A program made the translations under genes and the position numbers. The notes below the pieces were generated by a model, which saw only the letters and a list, made by a program, of their open reading frames with translations, ran no database searches and was not told the origin of the DNA. Shown here piece after piece: positions 11,314 to 23,148 of a stretch of 64,000 bases of DNA (position 1 is its first letter; the number at the start of each line of letters is the position of its first letter). This DNA comes from Sphaerolaimus hirsutus (taxonomy: Eukaryota > Nematoda > Chromadorea > Monhysterida > Sphaerolaimidae): positions 17,063,832-17,127,831 of the forward strand of contig OZ038458.1 in assembly GCA_964036195.1 (NCBI GenBank), in the 5' to 3' direction.

Positions 11314-13622
11314 AAATACAGGAATGATGAATGGCGCCCACACTGTGTGCTGGCAATTGGCGCTGACACTTGTGCTGGAATTGGCGCTGAAACACTTTGT
11401 CGCTTTTGTAGTCAGGGTCTGACCCTAACTGTCAAATAATTGATAACAAGTCCCAGCGGCGGTTTCGGGGCCGGTCCGCGAGACGTGGCAGAACATTGAA
11501 TCGATATACATTTTGGAGGGGTTCTGTGGGTGACAGAAACGTTTTTTTTGTGGGTTTAGAGTGGGCACAGTCCAAAAATTGTGGAGTGCCATTCATCATT
11601 CCTGTATTTGATTGATGAATGGCACATCATACATTAGAAAAGTTAAACATCATGTACAATTTGCGTGTTCTTCGTATAAGCCTCTGGTGCTTGGCGCCCA
11701 CATTTCATTGTGCCCTTGGCTGGTTTCATTTCTATGTTCTAGCAATTTGATATTAAAATGTCAAATCGGTGAACTTGAAATATTCACAAAATGGACTTTC
11801 AAAAACAAGAAAGTCCCTCAAAAAATTAACCCCTAGCATCTGCATGCTGCCAACACATGCTGGGGCGAAAAATAAATAAACAGCCTTCAATGAAAGCCCA
11901 CCAGTATTAATAAATAATTAAATACCGTATTACCTCGAAATACCCCCATGGGGGTTTATGATTTCGCCAGCAAAGTTTGAAGGGGGGGGGTTAATTCGAG
12001 GGGGGGTTATTCGAGGTTTTTATTATTATTTCGTCAGAAATTTTCATAAGAATCGTAATAAATAATAGGCATTTACATACCCAAAACAGGTAATAAATGT
12101 GCCCAAACAGGATATATTTGGACATAAAAATGTAGATAAACTCGGCAGACATGAAACGAATCAGCTTTCCTTCTTTTATGTACGAGTAAGATATGTCTCA
12201 AGTTCGAATTCGAACGGACGGATTCCGTTCGATTCACAGTTTATTTAAACTGATTGAACTTTCAAATGTGAATAATAAATGGATTTAGCACAGATATAAA
12301 AATACACAGTTGGAAAGCTAGATATCTCGCTCAAACAGTGCTAACGAATTCCTAAAAAGGACGAATGTGATAGATATCTGGTATGTTAATTTGGCACGCG
12401 TCAGATTACGTATTATACGAATGAGGTGAAAGACGCAGGATTTACGCTTGCGTTACACATTTTGTCTATGCAATACAATTAAACGACTGGAAATGATCAC
12501 AAATGTGTCAACTAGTGTACGGGCCGCCATTTGTGATCATTTCCGGTCGATTTATTGCATTCCGCAGCGATAATCAGTGACGTAAACCTGAGTTTTTCGC
12601 TCTCATTTGTCTGAAACGCAGAGCGACTTGGACGTGGGCCAAATTCACATATGACCTTATTGTTAGTTTGTACCGCACTCGTACAAAAATTCCTTAGACC
12701 ATTGACTTCTATAATGTCCGCCGAGTTTAGCTACACAAAATGAGGCTGCAATGCAAATTAACAGTAATATACATCATGTACATTGCATACATGACGTATT
12801 CATTATGTACATGACGTACATGTTTCCGAAGGGGGGGTATTTCAAGGGGGGGGGCGTTTATTATTTCCCCATCCATTTTGAGGGGGGGGAGTTAATTCGA
12901 GGGGGGGTTAATTCAAGGGGGGGGGATAATTCGAGGTAATTCGGTGCTGCTACTCGATTCCATTCAATGTTTCTTGCACATGTTGGTGACCGGAGCGGAT
13001 GGTGGTCCCCGTGTGCATGGAGTCCCGGAGTGCATGGAGGGGCGGCCGGCATGCACACCGGGCCTCCATGCACATGCCTGCAGCAAACGCATGTCACTTT
13101 TGGCGAAATGAAGAGTATGATGAACGTGATGTCTCATTCATCACATGCGATGTGCATGTTAAAAATGTAAAATATATACACATCACACGTGATGACTGAG
13201 ACATCATTACATCATATCGACGACTGCGGTATTTGAATGAAATGAAAATGAAATCATAATTTTAATGAAATGAAAATGAAATCATAATCATATAATTTCA
13301 TAATAGTCATGAATAAAACCAATGAAAGGCCATAAAACACATTCTTAAAGTTTCTGACTTTTGGTGCTTTTCCTTTAACGAGTTTCTATTTTTCCGCCTG
13401 AAATGACAAAATAACTTGACAAAATGGACTTTCAAAAACAAGAAAGTCCCTCAAAAAATTTACCCCTAGCATCTGCAAGCAGTCAACAGATGCTGGGGCA
13501 AAAAATAAATAAACAGCCTTCAATGAAAGCCCACCAGTATTAATAAATAAATAAATAAATACCAGTGCAGGAGTCTGATTTTAAGGGTAGGCCAATAGTA
13601 CCCGAACCATCACTATTACAGG
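11314..13622. repeat. ~1.7-kb direct duplication, copy 2, with an insertion
   Basis: Copy of 9477-11190 that is longer because of the 589-bp insertion at 12139-12727. Between the two copies (11191-11313) lies a further fragment of the same repeat complex. Confidence 0.85.
12139..12727. mobile_element. Mariner-like TIR element with TA duplication
   Basis: Ends AACTCGGCAGACAT and, in inverse, AACTCGGCGGACAT, flanked by TA on each side. The paralogous copy at 10290 has the empty site with a single TA. The interior contains an inner inverted repeat (GGAAATGATCACAAATG and CATTTGTGATCATTTCC). No transposase frame is visible. A TA duplication fits the Tc1/mariner group. Confidence 0.8.
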
Positions 13623-16600
13623 TTCACAACAACACTTTTTCATGCTTTTTGGGCAAACAAGCATATAACAAAGGCCTATACAAAGAACAACCCAATGGTA
13701 CATGATGAAGAACGTTTCTGACGTTGGATGTTCCATTCATCAATCAAATACAGGAATGATGAATGGCGCCCACACTGTGTGCTGGCACTTTGTGCTGATA
13801 CTTGTGCTGGCACTTGGTGCTGACACTTGTGCTGGCAATTGGCGCTGAAACGCTTTGTCGCTTTTGTAGTCAGGGTCTCTGACTGAGCTTCATTGAACAG
13901 CCTTCAATGAAAGTTTCTCACTTTTGGTGCTTTTCCTTTAACGGGTTTCTATTTTTCCATGTATGAAATGACAAAATAACTTACAACATTCACAAAATGG
14001 ACTTTCAAAAATTCGAAAGTCCCTCAAAAATTTACCCCTAGCGTTTGCATGCTGCCAACAGATGCTGGGGCGAAAAAGAAATAAACAGCCTTCAATCAAA
14101 GCCCACCAGTATTAAAATGTTTTTGTTTTTCCATGCATTTTTCAGTTTTTCTATTGTCTTTTCATGGAGCAGCCACATGTATTTTATGCAATTTTCACGA
14201 AATTTTTTTTCACGAAACAGATGCTGGGCTGAAAAATAAATAAACAGCCTTCAATGAAAGTTTTCTCACTTTTGGTGCTTTTCCTTCAACGGCTTTATAT
14301 TTTTCCATCTATGAAATGACAAAATAACTTACAACACTCACAAAATGGACTTTCAAAAATGAGAAAGTCCCTCAAAAAATTTACCCCTAGCATCTGCATG
14401 CTGCCAACAGATGCTGGGGCGAAAAATAAATAAACAGCCTTCAATGAAAGCCCACCAGTATTAATAAATAAATAAATAAATACCAGTGCAGGAGTCTGAT
14501 TTTAAGGGTAGGCCAATAGTACCCGAACCATCACTATTACAGGTTCACAACAACACGTTTTCGTGCTTTTTGGGCAAACAAGCATAGAACAAAGGCTTAT
14601 ACAAAGAACAACCCAATGGTACATGATGAAGAACGTTTCTGACGTTGGATGTTCCATTCATCAATCAAATACAGGAATGATGAATGGCGCCCACACTGTG
14701 TGCTGGCACTTTGTGCTGATACTTGTGCTGGCACTTGGTGCTGACACTTGTGCTGGCAATTGGCGCTGAAACGCTTTGTCGCTTTTGTAGTCAGGGTCTC
14801 TGACTGAGCTTCATTGAACAGCCTTCAATGAAAGTTTCTCACTTTTGGTGCTTTTCCTTTAACGGGTTTCTATTTTTCCATGTATGAAATGACAAAATAA
14901 CTTACAACATTCACAAAATGGACTTTCAAAAATTCGAAAGTCCCTCAAAAATTTACCCCTAGCATTTGCATGCTGCCAACAGATGCTGGGGCGAAAAAGA
15001 AATAAACAGCCTTCAATCAAAGCCCACCAGTATTAAAATGTTTTTGTTTTTCCATGCATTTTTCAGTTTTTCTATTGTCTTTTCATGGAGCAGCCACGTG
15101 TATTTTATGCAATTTTCACGAAATTTTTTTTCACGAAACAGATGCTGGGCTGAAAAATAAATAAACAGCCTTCAATGAAAGTTTTCTCACTTTTGGTGCT
15201 TTTCCTTCAACGGCTTTATATTTTTCCATCTATGAAATGACAAAATAACTTACAACACTCACAAAATGGACTTTCAAAAATGAGAAAGTCCCTCAAAAAA
15301 TTTACCCCTAGCATCTGCATGCTGCCAACAGATGCTGGGGCGAAAAATAAATAAACAGCCTTCAATGAAAGCCCACCAGTATTAATAAATAAATAAATAA
15401 ATACCAGTGCAGGAGTCTGATTTTAAGGGTAGGCCAATAGTACCCGAACCATCACTATTACAGGTTCACAACAACACGTTTTCGTGCTTTTTGGGCAAAC
15501 AAGCATAGAACAAAGGCTTATACAAAGAACAACCCAATGGTACATGATGAAGAACGTTTCTGACGTTGGATGTTCCATTCATCAATCAAATACAGGAATG
15601 ATGAATGGCGCCCACACTGTGTGCTGGCACTTTGTGATGATACTTGTGCTGGCACTTGGTGCTGACACTTGTGCTGGCAATTGGCGCTGAAACGCTTTGT
15701 CGCTTTTGTAGTCAGGGTCTCTGACTGAGCTTCATTGAACAGCCTTCAATGAAAGTTTCTCACTTTTGGTGCTTTTCCTTTAACGGGTTTCTATTTTTCC
15801 ATGTATGAAATGACAAAATAACTTACAACATTCACAAAATGGACTTTCAAAAATTCGAAAGTCCCTCAAAAATTTACCCCTAGCATTTGCAGGCTGCCAA
15901 CAGATGCTGGGGCGAAAAAGAAATAAACAGCCTTCAATCAAAGCCCACCAGTATTAAAATGTTTTTGTTTTTCCATGCATTTTTCAGTTTTTCTATTGTC
16001 TTTTCATGGAGCAGCCACGTGTATTTTATGCAATTTTCACTAAATTTTTTTTCACGAAACAGATGCTGGGCTGAAAAATAAATAAACAGCCTTCAATGAA
16101 AGTTTTCTCACTTTTGGTGCTTTTCCTTCAACGGCTTTATATTTTTCCATCTATGAAATGACAAAATAACTTACAACAGTCACAAAATGGACTTTCAAAA
16201 ATGAGAAAGTCCCTCAAAAAATTTACCCCTAGCATCTGCATGCTGCCAACAGATGCTGGGGTGAAAAATAAATAAACAGCCTTCAATGAAAGCCCACCAG
16301 TATTAATAAATAAATAAATAAATACCAGTGCAGGAGTCTGATTTTAAGGGTAGGCCAATAGTACCCGAACCATCACTATTACAGGTTCACAACAACACGT
16401 TTTCGTGCTTTTGGGGCAAACAAGCATAGAACAAAGGCTTATACAAAGAACAAGCCAATGGTACATGATGAAGAACGTTTCTGACGTTGGATGTTCCATT
16501 CATCAATCAAATACAGGAATGACGAATGGCGCCCGCACTGTGTGCTTGCACTTTGCGCTGACACGTGTGCTGGCAATTGGCGCTGAAACTCTCTGTCGCT

Positions 16601-16640
16601 TTTGTAGTCAGGGTCTCTGACCCTAACTGTCAAATAATTG
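13561..16640. repeat. Tandem array of a 921-bp unit (3.3 copies)
   Basis: ACCAGTGCAGGAGTCTGA begins at 13561, 14482, 15403 and 16324, exactly 921 bases apart. Units differ at only a few positions. Each contains the ATGATGAAGAACGTTTCTGA block, the GCTGGCACTTTGTGCTGA run and the AACAGATGCTGGG block. The 64-71-codon frames that recur every 921 bases are a consequence of the array. 16641-16840 is unassigned. Confidence 0.9.
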
Positions 16641-16840
16641 ATACAATGATCACCGCGTCATTGTGGACAGAGGACAACGCAAGAATCGGAGAAGACCACC
16701 AACACAATTATGCATTTTGGTGACAAATGATACAGGGTGCGGCAATTTAGACGGACCCCATAAAGTTTTTAATAACTTGTCACTGGGTAGTCGGATTAAC
16801 GTCAAAATTTAGGTCGCTGAATAATTGGTCGACCATTGGT

Positions 16841-17771
16841 TAGTGATGTAAAGGCACCGGGGCACCGGTGCCCCGGTGCTGGGCACAGAAGGGCACCAGC
16901 ACCGGTGCTGGTGCGGTGCCATTGCAATCTTCAGGGGTGCCATGCCGGTGCCGGTGCCATTTTTTTCAGAATAGCACCGGCGCCGGTGTGGTGCCATTTT
17001 TTTGACGGTGCCAAAGGTGCTGGCACCAGAGCCAAAGAAAAAGGCACCGGGAAAGGCACCGGCCAAGGCTTCATGTGCAGTGCAATTTGTCCATAGTATG
17101 TGCTTATTCATATTTCAAAAAACAGTGATATATTTACCCAACCGTTTTTGCCTATTTTGTAAACCTCCCATCAAATAAATATACCTACAGTGAAATCCAT
17201 TATACCCGATACGTGATCTGATGAGCGAATCTAAAATTTTGTTGAATTTTAAATCATTTTTATATTTTATATTTATCTTACTTTTTTGTTCAAAATTTGT
17301 TGTCAGTTTATGACAGAGATAGTTCCATTCTCTGTACAGCAGCAACTCCGATTAGTAGACAATAGTGGCTATGGACATTGTAGTGAATGAAATATTTTAT
17401 CTTTTATTTGTAATCATTGTAATAGCTTCATAAAAGTGATTGCCATATCATTCTGATCATTTTAAGTGCTCAACCATCAAAATCGGTTGAAAATTCATGG
17501 AAATATGCACTTCCAAAGGTGAGACCACTGAGAAACTGCCCGATATTTACTTGAGAAATTCCAGCCCGGTGCGGTGCCTTTCGGTGCTAGCACCGGCAAC
17601 CCGCCGGTGCCCTTCGGTGCCGGTGCCATTTTTTTCAAAAGGCACCGGCGCCGGTGCGGTGCGGTGCCATTTTCTGGCCGGTGCCCCAGGGTGCCAGGTG
17701 CCCTTTTCATGCGTTGGCAAAGGTGCCGGTGCAGTGCGGTGCCATTTTTCCCGGTGCCTTTAACATCACTA
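16841..17771. mobile_element. hAT-like element with GGCACCGG-rich interior
   Basis: TIRs TAGTGATGTAAAGGCACC / GGTGCCTTTAACATCACTA are flanked by the exact 8-bp duplication CCATTGGT (16833-16840 and 17772-17779). Both subterminal regions are packed with GGTGCCGGTGCC-type units; the middle (17100-17560) is ordinary AT-rich DNA with no transposase. Same terminal motif as the elements at 41051 and 43874. Confidence 0.85.
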
Positions 17772-17779
17772 CCATTGGT

Positions 17780-19410
17780 CGCTGAAAACCGTAATTTATT
17801 ATTATTATTATTAATTAACCCATAATTTATATGTTTCAATTGCCCAACTATGATCTCGCAACATGCAAGCAATTGCAGCAGAAATTTGGTGGTCACCAAA
17901 TTTCACCAGAAACAAATCCGTCACCAGCGACGGTGCACCGCTCAGCGCACTCAGGAGACACATGAGTATGAAACACGGTGCACCGCGCTCGGGTTTTTGA
18001 GTCCCTCCAGACGGGCCGGAGGGACAATAATCAAGCACTTCTTCCTACGTATTTGAATAACTATTGAAACAATCATATTACGGGTTCCACCTCACCTCCC
18101 ATAATGACTTTTATCAGACACATATCACCTTCCATAAACATTGTTTTTAATTTTTTTTAACAATCAAATGGGAAAAAAATTTGCTTTTTATATTTTTTTG
18201 AAAACAATTATTTTGTGTTTGTTGGGCTATATCGACGACACCATTGGTCGCTGAAAACCGGGGAAATAATTTTTCTATTATTCCGGGTTAAAAAAAAAGT
18301 ATTTTGTGTTTGTTGAGCCATATCGACAACGCCATTGGTCGCTGAAAACCGGGGTCATAATTTTATACCTTAAAATTAATAATTAAATATTTACTATAAA
18401 TTTACTATAAATAAATAATTTTAGGTAATTGGTTGTTTCCCAGGAAAGCAGAGGCTTTCAATGAAAGCCCCCTATAAAAAACGTCCCCCCGACCACACGA
18501 GGGTGGCCCCAAGTAGCCGGAGGCAAATGGCTTTCCTCTACTTTCGCTGGGGTAAAATAAATACTGTACAGACTGTACAAATCCGGAGGGTCTTATTTTG
18601 GAGGGGTTCTGTGAGTGACCAAAACGCCGTTTTTGTGGGTTTAGTGGGCACAGTCCAAAAAATGTGGAGTGCCATTCATCATTCCTGTATTTGATTGATG
18701 AATGGCACATCAAACATTAGAAAAGTGAAACATCATGTACAATTTGCGTGTTCTTTGTATAAGCCTCTGGTGCTTGGCGCCCACATTTCATTGTGCCCTT
18801 AACTGGTTTATATTAAAATGTCAAATCAGTGAACTTGAAACATTCACAAAATGAACTTTCAAAAACAAGAAAGTCCCTCAAAAAATTTACACCTAGCATC
18901 TGCAAGCAGTCAACAGATGCTGGGGCGAAAAATAAATAAACAGCCTTCAATGAAAGCCCACCAGTATTTATAAATAAATAAATAAATACCAGTGCAGATG
19001 TCTGATTTTAAGGGTACGCCAATAGTACCCGAACCATCACTATTACAGGTTCACAACAACACTTTTTCATGCTTTTTGGGCAAACAAGCATATAACAAAG
19101 GCTTATACAAAGAACAAGCCAATGGTACATGATGAAGAACGTTTCTGACGTTGAATGTTCCATTCATCAATCAAACACAGGAATGATGAATGGCACCCGC
19201 ACTGTGTGCTGGCACTTTGCGCTGATACTTGTGCTGGCAATTGGCGCTGAAACTTGTGCTGGCAATTGGTGCTGAAACGCTTTGCTGCTTTTGTAGTCAG
19301 GGTCTCTGACCCTAACTGTCAAATAATTGATACAATGATCACTGCGTCATCCTCAATTAGCGATTCTGAGTGAAAATTGGTGCAAATTTAATTATAATCG
19401 CTCCAGATAG
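17780..19410. repeat. Further copies of the 6.6-16.6 kb repeat complex
   Basis: 18190-18360 has AT-rich units containing CATATCGAC and CCATTGGTCGCTGAAAACCG, also found at 8094-8170. 18420-18720 resembles 7250-7410, and 18720-19340 resembles one unit of the 921-bp array. No gene seen. Confidence 0.65.
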
Positions 19411-20243
19411 CAGAGTTGCGAAAACGTATTTACGTTTACCCGAAATACCCGGTTATTCGGGTATTTATACTTACGTTTACGTTTACGCTTTCCAAAAATA
19501 CCATTACGTTTTGTTACGTTTTCCTGGCACAATTACCCGGGTACCAGAGAAAACGTAAAAATATGCTACACAGAACCATATTGTTTGACAAATGTAGTGT
19601 ATTATGATGAGTTCAACATGTTCTAATGTTGAAGAGTTTGAATACCGCAATTGGAGAACTCAAACACCAATTTGCAAGTGAAAAGTAAAAAGTTGAAGGA
19701 AAGTATTTTTGTGAGGGAGAACTGCAATGCGAATAAAAAGTCGAAACATTTTTAGTGTTTTCTCATAACTGACCATTTGTCTTTTAACTCGCCATTTCAC
19801 TTAAAAATTTACTTTTTTCAAATTTTTACTTACCATTCAACTTGCCATTACTTCTCACTCATAAGTTTTGTTAGTTCTCCTGTTACGGAATTGGCACCTT
19901 ATGGCCCTACACCCAGTAGTTGACAACGACGCTAAATGTCAACTCCAATCCCAATTCAATATCACGATCCCATCATTCTAAATATATATAAAATACAGGT
20001 ATTTAAGCAGAGAAAATGTTGATGGAGATCATATGAACATCCATAATGTTGTAAAAAACATTGTGTTTTTGTATTCTCTGATAGCGTAAGCACTTAATGT
20101 AATTTTTACGTTTACGTTTTATTTTACGTTTTCCCCGGTATTTTAAAAATACCTTACGTTTTAGTATTTATACTTTTGATTTGGAAAAGGTATTTACGTT
20201 TACGTTTACGTTTTCCAAAAATACCAGTATTTGTACAACTCTG
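19411..20243. mobile_element. hAT-like element, TTTACG-rich ends, copy 1
   Basis: Begins CAGAGTTGCGAAAACGTA and ends GTATTTGTACAACTCTG, flanked by the exact 8-bp duplication CCAGATAG (19403-19410, 20244-20251). About 150 bp at each end is made of ACGTTTACG and AAAAATACC units. The interior has no transposase. A related element is at 20352 and another, inverted, at 62762. Confidence 0.85.
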
Positions 20244-20351
20244 CCAGATAGATAGATAGCTGGCCGATTTGGGGTGGGGGTTAGGTGATAGTAGCCAAAA
20301 AATTTGCCTCTGGGATAGATAGATAGCTGAGCGGACCTACGCGATAGATAG

Positions 20352-21133
20352 CAGAGTTGCGAAAGCGTATTTACGCTTACCCGAAATACCTGGGTAAATG
20401 GGTATTTATACTTACGCTTACGCTTACGCTTTCATAAAATACCCGTACGCTTTTTTACGCTTTCCCAGCCAAAATACCCGGGTACTAAAAGCGTAAAAAA
20501 GCTTTTCACACGGTTCAGTTTTACACTTTTGCAAAAGCGTAAAAGCACAAAAAAGGGTGAACGAAACTGCGTACAAAAAAATTACTGCGTGCATGCAGTA
20601 ATGTGCTGGAAATAGTGGCACATTTACAAATTGTGTCACAATATGAATGTCTTGCTAATACTGTGTTGTCGAGCAAAACCATGCCTTCAGATAAGAAATT
20701 TTGGGCTGAAAATGGATTCCGACGACGATGGTGTCGCTGTCGACAGCACTAACTCCAAGTTGGAAGATAAAAAGATGACTTAGCGTGTTTCTTCTAATAG
20801 AACGGCAGGCAAATAAGGTTGACGAAAAGAATTGAACGGTACTCTTCTATTAGAAGAAATACGGTAAGCGCCGCTGCCGATGAATTGCCAAACAACATAT
20901 GAGGGCAGACTACTAAATACATGGACATCCGAAAAATGTCGCTGAGAGCTTGATTCGGAAAGAATTCACTGAGAAAACGTCTCTTAAAATTTTTTTACGC
21001 TTACGCTTTTATTTACGCTTTCCCAGGTATTTTAAAAATACCTTACGCTTTAAGTATCCATACTGAAAATTTGGAAAGTGTATTTACGCTTACACTTACC
21101 CTTTCCAAAAATACCAGTATTTTAACAACTCTG
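20352..21133. mobile_element. hAT-like element, TTTACGC-rich ends, copy 2
   Basis: Begins CAGAGTTGCGAAAGCGTA and ends ATTTTAACAACTCTG with the 8-bp duplication ATAGATAG on both sides. Its terminal units read TTACGC where copy 1 has TTACGT, a consistent unit-wide substitution. A short frame beginning MDSDDDGVAV at 20713 lies inside the element and ends at a stop after 23 residues. Confidence 0.85.
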
Positions 21134-21303
21134 ATAGATAGATAGCTGGTGGATTTCACGGACCCGTCTGTCCCATGTTTTCCTAGCATCTAATTATTCT
21201 GCTGGGCACTTCAATTAGCTGCTGTATTTACATGATCTCTTATCTAACAGCCCACCTCAGTTCACTGAGAGTTTATATTTCCTTACCTTTTTCACTCGCT
21301 CAG

Positions 21304-22375
21304 CTCCAAGAACAGCTGGGAGCCAAAAGACCATCTCGACTGCAAGGATTTGATTCAGGCATTCCACGTGCACTGCAATGCCGACAAACAGTGGGCCAAG
21401 GAAAAGGAACAAGAGAGGTAGCATACCAAGATGTCGGCTACATCAAAGGGCACCCCGCAGCCGCCAAAAAGGGGGGAGGTGTTTTTTATTTGAGAGTTTG
21501 GGGGAGTTATTGTTGGCAGAAGATTGGTTGATTGGTGATGTGTAGGGTTTGAACTCGACTCGACTCGCCAACTCGCAGACTCGACTGGAAAATTTTTTTG
21601 GGTTGCAACTCAAACTCGAGTTTGAAAAAAATCGAGTTTCAAGCCCTAGTGGTGTTGCGAATGCTGCAGAAATACAGTTGCAAAGGCAAAGTTTTTAATT
21701 ATGATAGATGTCAATGATCTATATCTATATTTTCCAATAGATGTAGATGAGTGCTGGGTCTAGATGAGTAATGGGTTTAGATAAGTAGGGAGTTTACCTA
21801 GGTCCTCAAACCACCACAGTATATGTAAATGGACCAAAAGTTTTGGCACATAATTTAGGCAAGCTGAGTAGGCTGCTGACAATAGCTCCAAAACAACTTT
21901 CTAGATTGAGTTGTGATCCACTGAACTCAGTAGACACAAACTTAAATTTGATTTTTCACACGACAGGTGGTGCGCGGTTTTGAACGGAACCTGGAGGGAG
22001 CCTGAGTGCATTCTCGGCTGCACAAACACAAACAATGAGCTGAGCTTCCTCATTAAATGGTTTGTCGCTGTTGATTTGAAGATAAAAACGAACACATTAT
22101 GGGATGTGGTTTATCCGTTTTGGAACATAGAGCCATATTGAATCTAGCAGAGCAAGTTGAATTTCAGATTCATAAATTGGGCTGCCCAACATTGGGCATT
22201 TTAAACTCCACCCAAAAATCACTTCTCATCTCACAGGAAAGGCACCAACGAGGTGGACTTGGTGTTGTCACGCATTGCCAACCAAAAATGCCCTCAAATG
22301 GTCATAAAGTACTATGAGGATCATGTGATCTGGGCTAACCACTTGCCCAAGGCAGAGCAGAAAAAGACTGGCTGA
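21304..22375 (+). pseudogene. HP1/chromobox protein gene, partial and probably damaged
   Basis: HP1 (CBX1/3/5 type) proteins bind methylated histone H3K9 through an N-terminal chromodomain and dimerise through a C-terminal chromo shadow domain. Exon 21304-21417 (or to 21478) encodes the end of a chromodomain (NSWEPKDHLDCKDLIQAF). Exon 21967-22059 and exon 22237-22375 encode a chromo shadow domain (ILGCT...LSFLIKW, then KGTNEVDLVLSRIANQKCPQ and IKYYEDHVIW) ending TGA. The first half of the chromodomain was not found; two hAT-like elements lie upstream. Two lesions are visible: an in-frame TAG at 21419-21421 before a hinge-like stretch (MSATSKGTPQPPKRGE), and a 4-bp GGAG duplication near 22000 that separates the expected RGFERNLE from EPECILG. 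Splicing at the GT at 21418 would bypass both and keep one open frame. So it is either a pseudogene or a gene rescued by splice choice. Confidence 0.75.
21543..21648. mobile_element. Short hAT-like element with ACTCG units, in HP1 intron
   Basis: Ends TAGGGTTTGAACTCGA and TCGAGTTTCAAGCCCTA, with an imperfect 8-bp flank match (GTGATGTG / GTGGTGTT). The interior is ACTCGACTCG-type units. The terminal motif TAGGGTTNNAA is shared with the elements at 35055 and 58675. Confidence 0.6.
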
Positions 22376-22998
22376 CGTTCAAGTTCACTTTTTTATTTTG
22401 GTATTTTTCTGTGTTTGATTGGTAATCAATGATTCATTTGTTTTCGTTTTTCTCGATATTCACGTTTATCACTATGGCTATTTAATTGCCAAGTAAGTAA
22501 CATTTTCTCCATGATTTTAGGTAACTGAATGGCCACCCACTATTGTAGTGCCATGCCGCTTAACAGTGTGGCACCACAAAATTGCTTCGCACTGCACTCA
22601 TTTATTTATGTATTTACATGCGTGCCACAGGTGGCGTGGTGCATGCGCTGTGGCAATAATCCGGTGTTTTCCCGTGGGTGGCGTGGTTATTAGGTGCCCA
22701 CGACCTTCAATCTTTATCAGTGTGCATGTTTTATCATTCAATTTTCCTGTTTTCACCCGGCGTTTTGTGTGAGTTATTTTTGTGTGTGTGTTCATGTGCC
22801 ATGGCTGTATTTCTTTTTACGCTGGCATTCCTACCTGACATGAAGTTTGAGTTGAGTTGAACTTGGGGACTTGTTTGTGAACTGCGTGAACCGCTGTCTT
22901 GTGGGTCCACTGTGAGTGGACCGTCCCTGTGCACTTGTGAACTTGTTTTCAACTTTCATGTGGCACCGGCCACGTAACAACACACACTGACACGTCAA
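22376..22998. other. Downstream of HP1, no gene recognised
   Basis: Follows the HP1 stop codon and may include its 3' UTR, though no AATAAA is evident close to the stop. Open frames here (60-74 codons) overlap on both strands and show no recognisable domain. Confidence 0.4.
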
Positions 22999-23147
22999 CT
23001 TGTGCCAGTTCCAGACCATGTAATGTGTAGTGTCAAATGTCATGTAAACTGTAAAGTAAAGTGTCAATTTTCAAAGTTTAGTAAAAATTTTTGTTTTGTT
23101 TTGATTGACATTTTACACTTGACAGGGTCTGGGACTGCCCCCTCGGA
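22999..23147. mobile_element. Introner-like foldback element
   Basis: Starts GTGCCAGTTCCAGACC and ends GGGTCTGGGACTGCCCCC, with TGTCAAATGTCATGTAAA units inside. Same family as the introns of the peptide genes. It is not inside a recognised gene. The sequence immediately 3' (ATCAACTCAGATTTTGGC) has a relative at 34651, so the target may itself be a repeat. A further right-end fragment (GGGACTGGCCCC) is at 23456-23468. Confidence 0.6.
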
Positions 23148-23148
23148 T

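Noticed and set aside
16836-17763. GGCACCGG runs suspected as a CRISPR-like or tandem regulatory array
   Set aside because: They are the subterminal repeats of a TIR element with an exact 8-bp target duplication; units are contiguous with no unique spacers.
20713-20784. MDSDDDGVAV frame as the missing first exon of HP1
   Set aside because: It lies inside the hAT-like element 20352-21133, ends at a stop after 23 codons and has no chromodomain residues.
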